Assembly (NCBI GenBank): GCA_002373045.1
Contig: DFHU01000002.1
Span: 1-44,363, forward strand
Direction of reading: 5' to 3'
From: Pseudoselenomonas ruminantium
Lineage (GTDB): Bacteria > Bacillota > Negativicutes > Selenomonadales > Selenomonadaceae
Length of the DNA: 44,363 nt
Below, one piece after another: positions 23,905 to 33,240 of the stretch. The number at the start of each line of letters is the position of its first letter. Positions within the stretch are counted from its first letter, which is position 1. Both the position numbers and the translations under genes were made by a program. Below the pieces are notes generated by a model. It was not told the DNA's origin. It searched no databases and saw only the letters and a list, made by a program, of their open reading frames with translations.

Positions 23905-24819
23905 TCGTGGCCCGATAAACTTATCACCGTTCAGATGTATCATGTGGTCTGGCATTTCAGCAATCCATACTTCAGTTTCCCATGCTAAATCTTCGGAGAA
24001 TTTCTTATAGGTCTTGAAATCAAGGAACGCTGTGATAAATACCTTGCCTGATTTGACATTAGCTGTCATAGATGTAATTTCGTCTATACGCTTTGGGTTC
24101 ATAGGCCCGACTGATGTCACCGCTTCTATAAAGTAAATCCAATCTTTGTCCTCACGATATAAAACGACATCTGGCATTTTATCATGCAAAGTTATTTCAA
24201 AGCCTAACTCTTTTAGTTTCTCTACATTCTTCACCATGTCTTTTTCTGTGGTATCACCAACATAAAGGCATTCAGAATACGGAGCAAACCTTGGCGCTAA
24301 TTCCTCAATGATAGCTTTCTGTAGCTGATTATGTTTACCTGCAGAGAAGGTAAAATCCTGCCCATTGATTTTTACAGGCATCTTCCGCATTTCTTTTTTA
24401 GATGAATAGGTTTCAATTAAGGATTCATGGACAGAGCAGAAATCACTAAGCTCTTTATCCCAACGGTCAGAACCTAGAGTTTGTAATAGAGCACACGCTT
24501 CATCTGTAAGCCTATACCTATAATTGGGGCTGTTGGTGGCTTTGCCGTTATCTTCTATTAAGGCACTTCTTCTAAAAGGATGCATAGCCTGTTTGCGTAT
24601 AGTCTCCCTGCTGTTTTCGGCATACTCTACTCTATAGTGTTCTTTTGCAAACTGGATAATATCATGTATTCTTATCCATTCATTACTGCAGTTTTCCCAA
24701 CTATCGTATTCCTTAATATTCGCTAAAGTAAGTAACGCCAAGCAACATACATCTGCCTGTTGCATTTTAGGCATACCAATGGATTCAAGAAACTTTTTCG
24801 CTTCTTCTAATTTCGTCAT
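23902..24819 (-). CDS. BsuBI/PstI-family type II restriction endonuclease
   Basis: A 305-aa protein. The N-terminal half is a helical region for DNA recognition. The C-terminal half has the BsuBI/PstI signature: AGKHNQLQKAIIEELAPRFA, LYVGDTTEKD, KMPDVVLYREDKDWIYFIEA (PD-(D/E)XK-type active site) and ETEVWIAEMPDHMIHLNGD. BsuBI and PstI cut CTGCAG; that specificity is likely but not assured. The start codon lies 35 nt inside the methyltransferase gene, so expression follows the methylase. The DNA is AT-rich relative to ileS, in line with horizontal transfer. Confidence 0.9.
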   Translation of the reverse strand: MTKLEEAKKFLESIGMPKMQQADVCCLALLTLANIKEYDSWENCSNEWIRIHDIIQFAKEHYRVEYAENSRETIRKQAMHPFRRSALIEDNGKATNSPNYRYRLTDEACALLQTLGSDRWDKELSDFCSVHESLIETYSSKKEMRKMPVKINGQDFTFSAGKHNQLQKAIIEELAPRFAPYSECLYVGDTTEKDMVKNVEKLKELGFEITLHDKMPDVVLYREDKDWIYFIEAVTSVGPMNPKRIDEITSMTANVKSGKVFITAFLDFKTYKKFSEDLAWETEVWIAEMPDHMIHLNGDKFIGPR

Positions 24820-26278
24820 CTAAATATTCCTCCAAAATTCTATCACAAGTTTTTTCCGTAAGGTCATTGCTAGCCATTAGCCTTTGACCTAAATAAACAA
24901 TCCCTTCTAATGTTGGCATAGGCATAGTATTAACCTCTGTTGAATTTACCTGTGTCGAACCATTGAGGATACGATAATATTTATCGTATAATGTGGAATT
25001 AAACAAGCAATACAAGCCATATACCATCTGTTTCGTAAGGCTTTTTTTATTTCGCGTTATAAAGTTTAGCTTGTTTTGGGTGCTTATTTGCTTATAAGTT
25101 GGAAAATCATCTTGCAGGTATATACTGCTCTGTAAGCGGCGGGATTCTTCTTTAGAGGTGAACCGCTTAACAAACAGATAATTTGTGTTGTCTTGCAACA
25201 AGCCAGATTTACGGGTATCAATATATTCCCCATGTTTTCCTATGGGAAAAGTAATTCTGCCATCCTTTAGGTGCTGTGCAAAGAACATAGGCACATTATC
25301 ATTAGTCGGTTCATCCATAAGGTGCTCACGTTCTCTGAAATCAACAGTAAGTCCCGTTTTCATCTTCATATCAAGAGAAGGTAATGTATTATGAAAAACA
25401 CTAAGCCGTTCCAGTACATTCACTTCTTCTTTATTCGTAACCAGATAAACATACTGGTTATCATCATTACCAATAACTAACTTCTTAGGAACAGTTATCT
25501 CCTGTATATTGTTGAAATCATTATTTGTTTCAGTAGAGCTTATAACAATCTCATTAGCCGTACCGATTTCCTTTTTCAACTTTATAATCATGGTTTCCTG
25601 TAATACAGCCTCCTGCTCGAAGACCTTATCACGGCTGATGAAAAGGTGAATATGCTCTATGGTCGTTTTCTTGAACAGGAAGTTTCTAAAGGCCTTGAAA
25701 TATGCCCCGGAAGTCCATGAACGAGGTATAATATACACAAGTTCGCCTTTATCCCTAAGATTCTCAATGCTTCTGGAAGCAAACAGGAAATACAGATTCG
25801 GAGCACCATAGACTACATGGCTCATTGCCTGTGCTTCTTCTGCCAGACGATTGACTTTAAGATATGGAGGATTCCCAATTACAAAATCAGCAAACGCAAG
25901 CGGTAACTGCTGACTGGTTATATAATTGTCCGTAATGATTGTGTAATCTAAATCGAAACGCACGATAGATTTTATGTATTCCAGATTATCCTTTAATAAG
26001 TCAAGAATAGCGGGTTCAGTTTCATAACATATAAGGGAAACGCTCTTTACGCTTGATTCCTGTTGTAACCGTTCCATAAGGGCAGCCGTAAGTATAGCTG
26101 AACCAGTACCAGGGTCAAGAATATCTAAATGTTCTTTTTTAGGCACAGAAAAAAGACCTGCCATAAACCTAGCAGTTTCACGACTGGTAAAGAACTGTCC
26201 TATTTTTTTTCGCTTAGTCTTTGGCATCCCATCAAGATACTCTTGAGTTTTGCTAATAACATAATCAAGCATTGTCAA
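24785..26278 (-). CDS. BsuBI-like adenine-N6 DNA methyltransferase
   Basis: A 497-aa modification enzyme. AdoMet-binding motif I is LDILDPGTGSAILTAAL and catalytic motif IV is FVIGNPPYLKVN (NPPY, adenine-N6), in gamma-class order with a C-terminal target recognition region. It opens with a helical segment (KRKKIGQFFTSRETARFMAG) usual in this group. ATG 26278 has TTAGGAG 7 nt upstream. It protects host DNA against the endonuclease encoded downstream, with which it overlaps by 35 nt. A sampled line (25201-25260) is 38% GC. Confidence 0.9.
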   Translation of the reverse strand: MTMLDYVISKTQEYLDGMPKTKRKKIGQFFTSRETARFMAGLFSVPKKEHLDILDPGTGSAILTAALMERLQQESSVKSVSLICYETEPAILDLLKDNLEYIKSIVRFDLDYTIITDNYITSQQLPLAFADFVIGNPPYLKVNRLAEEAQAMSHVVYGAPNLYFLFASRSIENLRDKGELVYIIPRSWTSGAYFKAFRNFLFKKTTIEHIHLFISRDKVFEQEAVLQETMIIKLKKEIGTANEIVISSTETNNDFNNIQEITVPKKLVIGNDDNQYVYLVTNKEEVNVLERLSVFHNTLPSLDMKMKTGLTVDFREREHLMDEPTNDNVPMFFAQHLKDGRITFPIGKHGEYIDTRKSGLLQDNTNYLFVKRFTSKEESRRLQSSIYLQDDFPTYKQISTQNKLNFITRNKKSLTKQMVYGLYCLFNSTLYDKYYRILNGSTQVNSTEVNTMPMPTLEGIVYLGQRLMASNDLTEKTCDRILEEYLDDEIRRSEKVS

Positions 26279-26310
26279 ACTCCTAATTCCGAATATACTT
26301 CAATAGCAAC

Positions 26311-26316
26311 ATTATA
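26311..26316 (-). promoter_or_regulatory. -10 element of the R-M promoter
   Basis: A perfect TATAAT on the minus strand, preceded by a TG-rich stretch (GATGTGG), lies 33 bp before the methyltransferase start. No good -35 is visible 16-18 nt upstream (GATACA at best), so the promoter may be weak or need an activator. Confidence 0.5.
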
Positions 26317-26354
26317 CCACATCTTACGCCTTTTGTATCTTGCCGTAGCCGGAT

Positions 26355-26376
26355 GCGCCTTTACACCTCGATGTAA
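26355..26376. repeat. Remnant of a dispersed-repeat right end
   Basis: GCGCCTTT, three variable bases, CCTCGATGTAA closely matches the sequence flanking the right arm of the complete copy (26467-26488), about 18 of 22 bases. It seems to be the relic of a second, adjacent element whose hairpin is lost. Confidence 0.45.
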
Positions 26377-26388
26377 TGTAAACACTAA

Positions 26389-26468
26389 GCACGGCAGCTG
26401 GTGATGTCTTTCCGCAGCTTTTGACAAGCCTGTCTATGGCGAAGGAAAGACATCACCAGCTGCCGCGC
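26389..26468. repeat. Dispersed long-hairpin repeat, copy B
   Basis: Arms 26389-26413 and 26444-26468 pair over 24 of 25 positions. The single A-C mismatch becomes a U-G wobble on the minus strand. The apical part contains GACAAGCCTGTC. It lies 44 bp past the stop of the autotransporter gene. Confidence 0.85.
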
Positions 26469-26512
26469 GCCTTTGTGCCTCAATGTAAGAATTATTTACG
26501 CCGTAACACCAT

Positions 26513-29026
26513 CTAAAATTTCCAAACCAGCCCTGCTTTGCCCGCAAGGCCCCGTTGTTTGCCGCAGGCTGCCGTCAGGCCAAGGTTCAGTGTGAAATTG
26601 CTGTTTTGTGGGTGATGCAGCCAGCCGATTTCAAATATGCCGCTATTGCCCTTGAGACTTGGCGTGCCCGTACTGTATCCGGCAATCGAGGCTTTGGCAT
26701 CGCCGCTGAATTCGTGTTCCCAGTAAGCACCAAAGTAGCCTTTACTCTCCGCCGTAAAAGCGTGCGTGAGCTTGGCCCCCAATCTTAACCGCTGACTGTT
26801 GACCGCAGAAAACTGATAAGTCTCGCCTGTAGTCAGACGAGCAGAGTCGCTGCCTGTATGGCTGTAGAAATATTTTAGAGAAACGTCCACTTCATTGCGG
26901 CCGGCCAATTTGACCGCTTTCCCTAAGCCCAAATGCGCCCCCCAGTAATTGCTGTCGCTGTCGTAGCCAATGGCTGTACCCTCATAGCCCGTAAAATCAC
27001 GGGAACTGTAATCTGCCTTGGTTCTGCCGGCACGCAAGCTGGCTTCATAGTGCATGCCCTTGGCATTCTTATGCTGAACAAAGATTGCGCCCCCGCCATA
27101 ATCCGTGTCCCCTTTGCCGTGCATGTTGTTATAGTAGCTGTCATAGCGGCCTTTGCCGTATTCACCGGCAAAACCATACAAAAGTTTGCCATTGCCGCTT
27201 TTGACTTCCCGGGCCATGCCCAAAAGCGCACTAAAGCCGCGGGTGTCTACATGTGAACCGGTCTGGTAACGGTACTTGCCCCCCTGCATGGCAAAGAAGG
27301 GCGACCATTCACCCTTTACCGCACGTTCTGATGACTTAACGGCTCTTTCTGCCTGCAGCAGGCCATCGGCAGCGAGCAAATCTGCCCCGCTATTTAGAAA
27401 CGCCGCCTGAGCCGCACGCGTCTCTACCGGTGACTTTGCTTCATCCGTGGTTTCCGCTTCGCCCAAAACAGCCTGCAAGTTGTTGGTGTCCTTGTTAAGC
27501 GTATAATGGTAATTGAGCGAAACACCCTGCTTCAGCGCCCCCTCCGTCTGACTGCCATAGCTGAGCGTACCTTGGGCAGAAATGAGATTTATGGTCTTTC
27601 CTGCAGATAGTGCGGCATCTCCTGCTGCCGACAAGACAATATTTGTTTTGCTCAGGTCGGTGTTCTCTGTGCCGGTCAAGGTCAGCATATTGCTGCCGGA
27701 CTGATAAGTTGAAGGCAAATGAAACGAAAGCGTCTCAAAATTGTAGATATTTTTGGCGCTTATGCCCGAAGAAGCCAGATAAAGCGCATTGCCCGTAAAC
27801 AGGTCGCCAGCATTGGTAAGGTTATAGTTAAACCCATCGGTAACATTCCCGGTCAGATAAACGCCGCCGCTGATTTCTTTTAATTGCGCCGGGAAATAAA
27901 TCGCAATCTTATTGCCGGTGGCATTGCCGGTGCTGCTCATGATAATACCGCCATGCAGATATACAGAGCCGTTTCCGGAACCGCCGGTCAGACGGATGGT
28001 ATTGCCTGAGGCATCGCCTGCGACAGAAAAGCCGCCCAGCAAGGTCAGCTTGCTGGATATCGTGCCGCCGGAGACATTCACCGTGTTATAATTGGCATTG
28101 CCGTTCTTTGCATAGCCGCCATAAACCAGCCCCGTGCCGCTGGTAGAAATCGAGCCGCCGCTGATATTGACCGTATTGTAGAGAGCATCTCCATTTAGGG
28201 TGTAACCGCCGTAGAATTCGGCATCCCCCTGCTCATACTCCGTGAACTTGTTTTTATCGTTGCTTTCAGCAGAAGGAATGGAGGCTACCTCTCCGCCTGT
28301 CAGATTGATGGTATTATAGCGTGCATCTCCGTCATCGGCCTTGCCGCCCCAGATAAAAGCCCTGTACCCGCCAATCGTGCCTCCGTTCACCGTAACGGTA
28401 TTATTATCGGTATTGCCCGTAGTATAGCCGCGCCCGCCGAAGATATAAATTCCCTTTTCAAAGGTGCCGCCATTTATCGTGACTTTATTATCCGCGACAT
28501 CACTGCCATCATAGCCCAGGCCGGCAGAGACATACGTATATCCCTGAAAATTGCCCGCGTTTACCGTAACATTGTTATTGATGGCAGCATAGCCGCTGCC
28601 CGTGGCCTTGCCCGCATAAATACCGGCTGCCTGCCAGGTGCCGGACTCATTGATGAAATTGCCGCTGTTAATGACAATGCTGTTGCCTGTGGCACTGCCG
28701 CTTGTCTCTGTTATGCCGCCGTAAAAGTAGTTGGCATATCGGGAGTCAGGCACTGCATCCCCATTGACGGTATAGGTGCCGCCATTTATCGTCAGCGTGC
28801 TATTGGCAGCATTTCCCTCCTTAGTATAGGCAGTATAAAACCACTGATGGCCGCCATAATACGAATAATCCCTATTCAGTGTCCAGTTCACATTGGCTAT
28901 ATTGCCTGTATTATTGCCATCTCCCTGTCCATAATATATCTTATCCTCTGCGTTTACCGTTCCTGTGACTGACAGACAGCAGGATACTGCCACAGTCAGT
29001 AATGATGCCCATCCCTTTTTCTTCAT
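26513..29026 (-). CDS. Type Va autotransporter with repeat-rich passenger
   Basis: An 837-aa protein. The signal peptide is MKKKGWASLLTVAVSCCLSV with cleavage near VNA-ED. The passenger (to ~500) has many short units of the form NTVNISGGSIS...GGYxxxGNA, predicted to build a beta-helix. The last ~270 residues form the outer-membrane beta-barrel (GEWSPFFAMQGGKYRYQTGS onward), ending in VWKF with the required terminal aromatic. No enzymatic motif is seen, so an adhesin or surface protein is likely. ATG 29026 has AAGGGGG upstream. It starts 20 nt after the metalloprotease autotransporter and is probably co-transcribed. Confidence 0.88.
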   Translation of the reverse strand: MKKKGWASLLTVAVSCCLSVTGTVNAEDKIYYGQGDGNNTGNIANVNWTLNRDYSYYGGHQWFYTAYTKEGNAANSTLTINGGTYTVNGDAVPDSRYANYFYGGITETSGSATGNSIVINSGNFINESGTWQAAGIYAGKATGSGYAAINNNVTVNAGNFQGYTYVSAGLGYDGSDVADNKVTINGGTFEKGIYIFGGRGYTTGNTDNNTVTVNGGTIGGYRAFIWGGKADDGDARYNTINLTGGEVASIPSAESNDKNKFTEYEQGDAEFYGGYTLNGDALYNTVNISGGSISTSGTGLVYGGYAKNGNANYNTVNVSGGTISSKLTLLGGFSVAGDASGNTIRLTGGSGNGSVYLHGGIIMSSTGNATGNKIAIYFPAQLKEISGGVYLTGNVTDGFNYNLTNAGDLFTGNALYLASSGISAKNIYNFETLSFHLPSTYQSGSNMLTLTGTENTDLSKTNIVLSAAGDAALSAGKTINLISAQGTLSYGSQTEGALKQGVSLNYHYTLNKDTNNLQAVLGEAETTDEAKSPVETRAAQAAFLNSGADLLAADGLLQAERAVKSSERAVKGEWSPFFAMQGGKYRYQTGSHVDTRGFSALLGMAREVKSGNGKLLYGFAGEYGKGRYDSYYNNMHGKGDTDYGGGAIFVQHKNAKGMHYEASLRAGRTKADYSSRDFTGYEGTAIGYDSDSNYWGAHLGLGKAVKLAGRNEVDVSLKYFYSHTGSDSARLTTGETYQFSAVNSQRLRLGAKLTHAFTAESKGYFGAYWEHEFSGDAKASIAGYSTGTPSLKGNSGIFEIGWLHHPQNSNFTLNLGLTAACGKQRGLAGKAGLVWKF

Positions 29027-29045
29027 TAATTTTATCCCCCTTCAA

Positions 29046-32000
29046 TTACCAAACCTTTCTCAGCATGACCGAAGCAGAAACATCCTTGTCGTGGCTGCCC
29101 TTTTGCAGCTGAACATCACCGCCGAGTATCCAGCCCTTGGCAAATTCATTCTCGCCGCCCAGCGACAGCACCAGATGCGTTTTATCCTGATTGTTATGCA
29201 AGGTGTAAGCATGATTGGCGTCACCCTCATAGCTGAAATTAAGCTCCGGATCTGCGCCCGTGAAAGCATGTTTTACGCCCAATCTTACCGCATAATGTCC
29301 ATGCAGGAATTGTCTTTTGAACTCCATCCCCAGCTGACCGGCAAAATAATTGTTGCGTTTTGCCTTTACATGCTGATTAAAAATGCCCGCGCCTGTTTCC
29401 GCATACGCATCCTGCTTCATCGTGGAATACTGGAGATTGATGTACGGCAAAACCTGCCAAATCCTTTCCGGCTGCAGATTATGCTTGTATTCGCCGCCGA
29501 TTTCCCAGATATTGGCATCGTATTTGCCTTCAGCACTCCGTCCGATAGCGGAAATATTTCTACGCAGTTTATTGCGGATTTTGCCGCCATCAATGTAAAT
29601 AAAGGCATCATCCGCATTTTTATGATAACAGCCGTAAACGCCAAAGCGCGTATCATAAATATTGCCGCCGGCATTCCTTGCGCCCATGCTCGTCGCATTA
29701 TAACTCACAAAAATTCCTGTACGCCAGCTGTCACTGACTGCCTTATCATAACCACCAGAAATGGCCTGCCCGTGATAATCCGCGCCGCCCTTCAAATCGC
29801 CCCAGTTTTTCGTGAATTTCAGCCAGAAATTGTTATCTGCCTGCGCGGGGAGCTTGGCCTTCACCGGTATCGTCAAATTATTTTCGTCATCCTCATCGGC
29901 AAAATTATTTACGGGGATTTGCAAATCAAAATCCTGCACGGAAAAAGCGTTTGCCAGCCTGTCGGAAAGCACGCGATTGACAACGCTGCTTGTTTGCACG
30001 GCGCTCATCATCCGCGCTGCATCCGAATTGCCGATTTGGTCGAGCGCCTGACGGGCATTTTCAGCCTCCAGATTGTAAACCGTCCGCAATTCAGCTTTCC
30101 GGTCATCGCCTTGCAATGCTGCATACATATTGTTCACGGCATTGTACGTTTGGGCTTGCTCGGCAGTTAATGCGCCCAGATTATTTTCTGCTTTCGCCGT
30201 AACGGAAATTGTATTGCCGGAAATTTCTCCTTTTGCACTCATCATCCCGGAAAGCGGCGTATAATCCGCAGAATTTTTCAATTCACCTGTAATATTGTCC
30301 GCCGTCAGAACAGTCATCTTTTCCTCCGGCAAAATGTTGACAGCCGCAATGGTTGAGCCTTCCACATTGGCATTGCCGTTCACCACGATATTGCCTTTTT
30401 CACCACCGGCGCAGCCGCTTAATGTGCCGTCAGAGACCAAATCGCCGTTAATCGTCATCGTTTTGTCGCTGTTTGCAGAACCTATCGTGCCATGATTGTA
30501 AAATTTGCCCGTTGTGTCATCCGTGAATCCATCCGCTATTTTATCGCTCTTGTCATTAACCGTAAACGTTCCGCCGAAAAGGCCTGCGTCTTTTGCCACA
30601 GTTACATTAACCACATCTGCCGAACCGCCGTAAACGAGATTTCCATTGACGTTTATTTTCATATTGTCCATGCCGTCAATATCGCCGTCATACTTCATCG
30701 TATTGTTGAAATTCAGTTTCGTCACCAGGTCGGGAATGTATTTGGTGTAAAGGTATTTGCCGCCCTTGTATTGAAGTTTCAAACCTTCCAGAGATTTTGT
30801 AGTTTTGCCGTTTGCGTCAGTTTCTGTATACGGCGTTTCATATTCAAAAAATCCAATATAAGGACTGAAATGTTTCCATTGAGAAGTTATTCCGCCTGTA
30901 ATTTCTGCGCCGTCATTTATGTTAATCGTGTCAACAAATGATGACATATCAATATAAATTGCATTTCCTGCATTTTCGGAATCCGCAACAAGTTTTCCTG
31001 AAATATTTACAGTGTTGACCATTGGCGCGTTTAAATCGCCGTTTTCTTTATCTGTAAAACTCCACAAATCATTTGCGCTACTGATTTCATTCAAACCAAG
31101 ATTTTTTGTTAGGGTAAACTCATTATTTTCAAACTGTTTTACATATCTCATAAAAGAGCCGCGATATTCCATATCTGTGCCGAGAGAATTTGAACCGAAA
31201 TTAAAACTCAAAGCATTTCCGCTTTCACCTGTCGCTGTAACTGTTCCTTCGATATTTACATTGTGATTTTTTCCGTAAACAATTAAAACGCCGTCGTTAT
31301 AACTGCCGTCCGCATGAATTTCTGTATCTTTTGCAACAGTGATTGTATTATTTACGCCGTCAACGCGAACACCGACCGCACCCGCGCCGTTTGTAAAAAT
31401 ATCTCCTGCTTGCGTGATATTGTTATTCGAGCCGTAAACATGCAAACCTATTCCAAAAGTTGAATTATTGTAGCCGTCAACATATTCGCCATTTTCACGC
31501 TTGGAAAATCCTTGATAGTTCGTCAAAGTCAAGCCGTCATTATAAATTGATCGTCCGTAAAAATTTCTTCTGTCGATGTTGTAGCCAATATCTTGCAAAA
31601 GTGCCAATTCAGCCTCCATAAAATTTACATAACTTCTGTAATTTTGGTGGCTCATCATACTTCTTGCCAATTCGCTGTGACTAAATTCAGGATAATAAAC
31701 AATTTCATTATTATATCGCATAGGATCCCATAAATTTATCGGAATACCGCTGATTTGTTGACCGTCGGCACGCGTAAAAGTTTTTCCGTCCAAAACTTCA
31801 GTAACATTATCTCCCGCGAAATAAAGATAAATTTTTCCGTCCTTTTTCGCATCACTTGAGCTTGGTACTATAAAAGTATTTTCAGAAGTTAATTGATTGA
31901 AAGCAGAAATATCGTCTTCAGATGACAAAATTACCTGTCCCGGTTTAGGTTGTTGTCCATATTGATTATAAAGATGCGCCGTGAAACTTTTTTCACCAAA

Positions 32001-32708
32001 ATTGTTAAAAACCCCTGTGCGATAATTTTTACCGGGCACAACACCTGAAAGATTTCTGTCGACACTTATTCCCAAACTGTGACCGATTTCATGGTACATA
32101 ACAGCAGAAATATCCGTTCCAATAATCGCTTCAGGCGTAGGATTTGCATAATACGCTGTATTAATCCAACCGTAATTGCCGTCCTTTGAATAATCAAACA
32201 CGAAATTTTGCCCGATAAGAATTCTTCCAAACGCAAAACCATTATCTGAGTTATTCTCATCAAGGTCATCAATATCATTAAATTGCGGAACAATTTGCCC
32301 GCTCTGGAAAATGTCTGCAAAATTGTATTTGGATTGCATAGCACTTGCGCTGGCATTTCTGTCATCATTAGTTCCGACAAAATATTGCGCAGGTTGAGAA
32401 ATATTTGCGCCGGGTCCTAAAATTTCTGCCCACCATTTGAAAGCCTTATTCAAGCCGCTTTTAAGGTCGCTTGATAAATCATAATTGAGAGCTTTAGTAC
32501 CACTTCCTTTAAAAATAATTTCTCTTGTTGCGTTGTAGTCGCTCGCGCCGTAATATTTGACATTGAAAAGCGTTTTTCCGTCCCAACCAATATCAAACTG
32601 CTCCGCAGCCTCAGCAGGCTGCGGCAGGACAGTTCCGCTGACACAGATGCCTGCTGCCACGGCATAGAGAATTGCTTTTTTCTTCCTTGCTGATAAAAGT
32701 TTTTTCAT
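29046..32708 (-). CDS. Metalloprotease autotransporter
   Basis: A 1220-aa protein. ATG 32708 with AAGGAG upstream gives a signal peptide (MKKLLSARKKKAILYAVAAG, cleavage near AEA-AE); a frame extending to 32786 is not supported. The passenger opens with a zinc metalloprotease domain bearing H206-E207-IG-H210 (MYHEIGHSLGIS) and a later conserved MMSHQNYRSYVNFMEAELAL helix. A beta-helix-like stalk with NNITQAGDIF-type units follows, then a barrel of ~260 residues ending RKVW. Likely role: cell-surface proteolysis, perhaps of peptides or host proteins. The protease part is AT-richer (31141-31200 is 40% GC) than the neighbouring exporter genes, which suggests a chimeric origin. Confidence 0.88.
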   Translation of the reverse strand: MKKLLSARKKKAILYAVAAGICVSGTVLPQPAEAAEQFDIGWDGKTLFNVKYYGASDYNATREIIFKGSGTKALNYDLSSDLKSGLNKAFKWWAEILGPGANISQPAQYFVGTNDDRNASASAMQSKYNFADIFQSGQIVPQFNDIDDLDENNSDNGFAFGRILIGQNFVFDYSKDGNYGWINTAYYANPTPEAIIGTDISAVMYHEIGHSLGISVDRNLSGVVPGKNYRTGVFNNFGEKSFTAHLYNQYGQQPKPGQVILSSEDDISAFNQLTSENTFIVPSSSDAKKDGKIYLYFAGDNVTEVLDGKTFTRADGQQISGIPINLWDPMRYNNEIVYYPEFSHSELARSMMSHQNYRSYVNFMEAELALLQDIGYNIDRRNFYGRSIYNDGLTLTNYQGFSKRENGEYVDGYNNSTFGIGLHVYGSNNNITQAGDIFTNGAGAVGVRVDGVNNTITVAKDTEIHADGSYNDGVLIVYGKNHNVNIEGTVTATGESGNALSFNFGSNSLGTDMEYRGSFMRYVKQFENNEFTLTKNLGLNEISSANDLWSFTDKENGDLNAPMVNTVNISGKLVADSENAGNAIYIDMSSFVDTININDGAEITGGITSQWKHFSPYIGFFEYETPYTETDANGKTTKSLEGLKLQYKGGKYLYTKYIPDLVTKLNFNNTMKYDGDIDGMDNMKINVNGNLVYGGSADVVNVTVAKDAGLFGGTFTVNDKSDKIADGFTDDTTGKFYNHGTIGSANSDKTMTINGDLVSDGTLSGCAGGEKGNIVVNGNANVEGSTIAAVNILPEEKMTVLTADNITGELKNSADYTPLSGMMSAKGEISGNTISVTAKAENNLGALTAEQAQTYNAVNNMYAALQGDDRKAELRTVYNLEAENARQALDQIGNSDAARMMSAVQTSSVVNRVLSDRLANAFSVQDFDLQIPVNNFADEDDENNLTIPVKAKLPAQADNNFWLKFTKNWGDLKGGADYHGQAISGGYDKAVSDSWRTGIFVSYNATSMGARNAGGNIYDTRFGVYGCYHKNADDAFIYIDGGKIRNKLRRNISAIGRSAEGKYDANIWEIGGEYKHNLQPERIWQVLPYINLQYSTMKQDAYAETGAGIFNQHVKAKRNNYFAGQLGMEFKRQFLHGHYAVRLGVKHAFTGADPELNFSYEGDANHAYTLHNNQDKTHLVLSLGGENEFAKGWILGGDVQLQKGSHDKDVSASVMLRKVW

Positions 32709-32761
32709 TGTCTTCGCTCCTTGAAACGTCCTTTCGCTTTTTCCCGTTATATGGAATAAGC

Positions 32762-32790
32762 CCTGCTGACGCTTTCCAAGCGCCAACAGG
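32762..32790 (-). terminator. Hairpin between the peptide genes and the protease gene
   Basis: Thirteen-base arms 32762-32774 and 32778-32790. The two mismatches on the plus strand are G-U wobbles in minus-strand RNA, so the RNA stem is fully paired. GCTTATTCC follows, a weak U-tract. Probably partial termination, giving more peptide than protease transcript. Confidence 0.5.
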
Positions 32791-32895
32791 ACTATTTTTC
32801 AGATTTCACTTTCCCTGCTTTCTTACTTTAGTTCCTGTACTTATTTTTACTCCTTCAATTCTTCGCCACAGTCCGGCTTTACTCCTATTTCTGCC

Positions 32896-33234
32896 TTACA
32901 ATCCCAAAGCGTCCTTTAATGGATCCAGTTGACTGCCACGGATAATCTTCGTATTGTTCTCCTTATCAAAATTTGCCCAGAACTGCTTGCGGCTGATGGT
33001 GTTGCCATCCTTATCGGTGTAGATATTGCCTTTAGCCAAACCGCCATTATCTACATACCCGCCATAGCCCAAGTCATGCAGCTTATTCCGAACGGCTTCA
33101 CAGCTTTCATAATCACTATTCAAAAGACCGCGCTTGTAAAGCTCTACGCTGTCAGCTACCGTTTCTATAATCGTGCCGCCGGCTACCCTGTCAAGTTCAT
33201 CAATATTCATTTTTTGGCTTTCTTTAATCGACAT
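32896..33234 (-). CDS. Double-glycine leader peptide, candidate exporter substrate
   Basis: A 112-aa product. Residues 1-20 (MSIKESQKMNIDELDRVAGG) form a classic GG leader that C39 peptidases cut after G20, leaving a 92-residue mature part with one cysteine (YESCEAV) and a basic, Gly/Asn-rich middle (DLGYGGYVDNGGLAKGN). No lanthionine, azole or other modification enzyme is encoded nearby, so the product is probably exported unmodified. Start ATG 33234 with AAGGGTGA spanning the previous gene's stop 6 nt away: strongly coupled to the 78-aa gene. It might be a bacteriocin, signal or surface factor; no known mature family is recognised. Confidence 0.75.
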   Translation of the reverse strand: MSIKESQKMNIDELDRVAGGTIIETVADSVELYKRGLLNSDYESCEAVRNKLHDLGYGGYVDNGGLAKGNIYTDKDGNTISRKQFWANFDKENNTKIIRGSQLDPLKDALGL

Positions 33235-33240
33235 GATTAG

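Noticed and set aside
27900..28900. Regularly spaced repeats that at first suggest a CRISPR array
   Set aside because: The spacing is irregular and the repeats are degenerate codons for GG-rich beta-helix units within one open frame.
28965..30170. A 401-codon open frame on the plus strand over the autotransporter genes
   Set aside because: Antisense to two genes with signal peptides and barrels, without a ribosome binding site or a recognisable domain.
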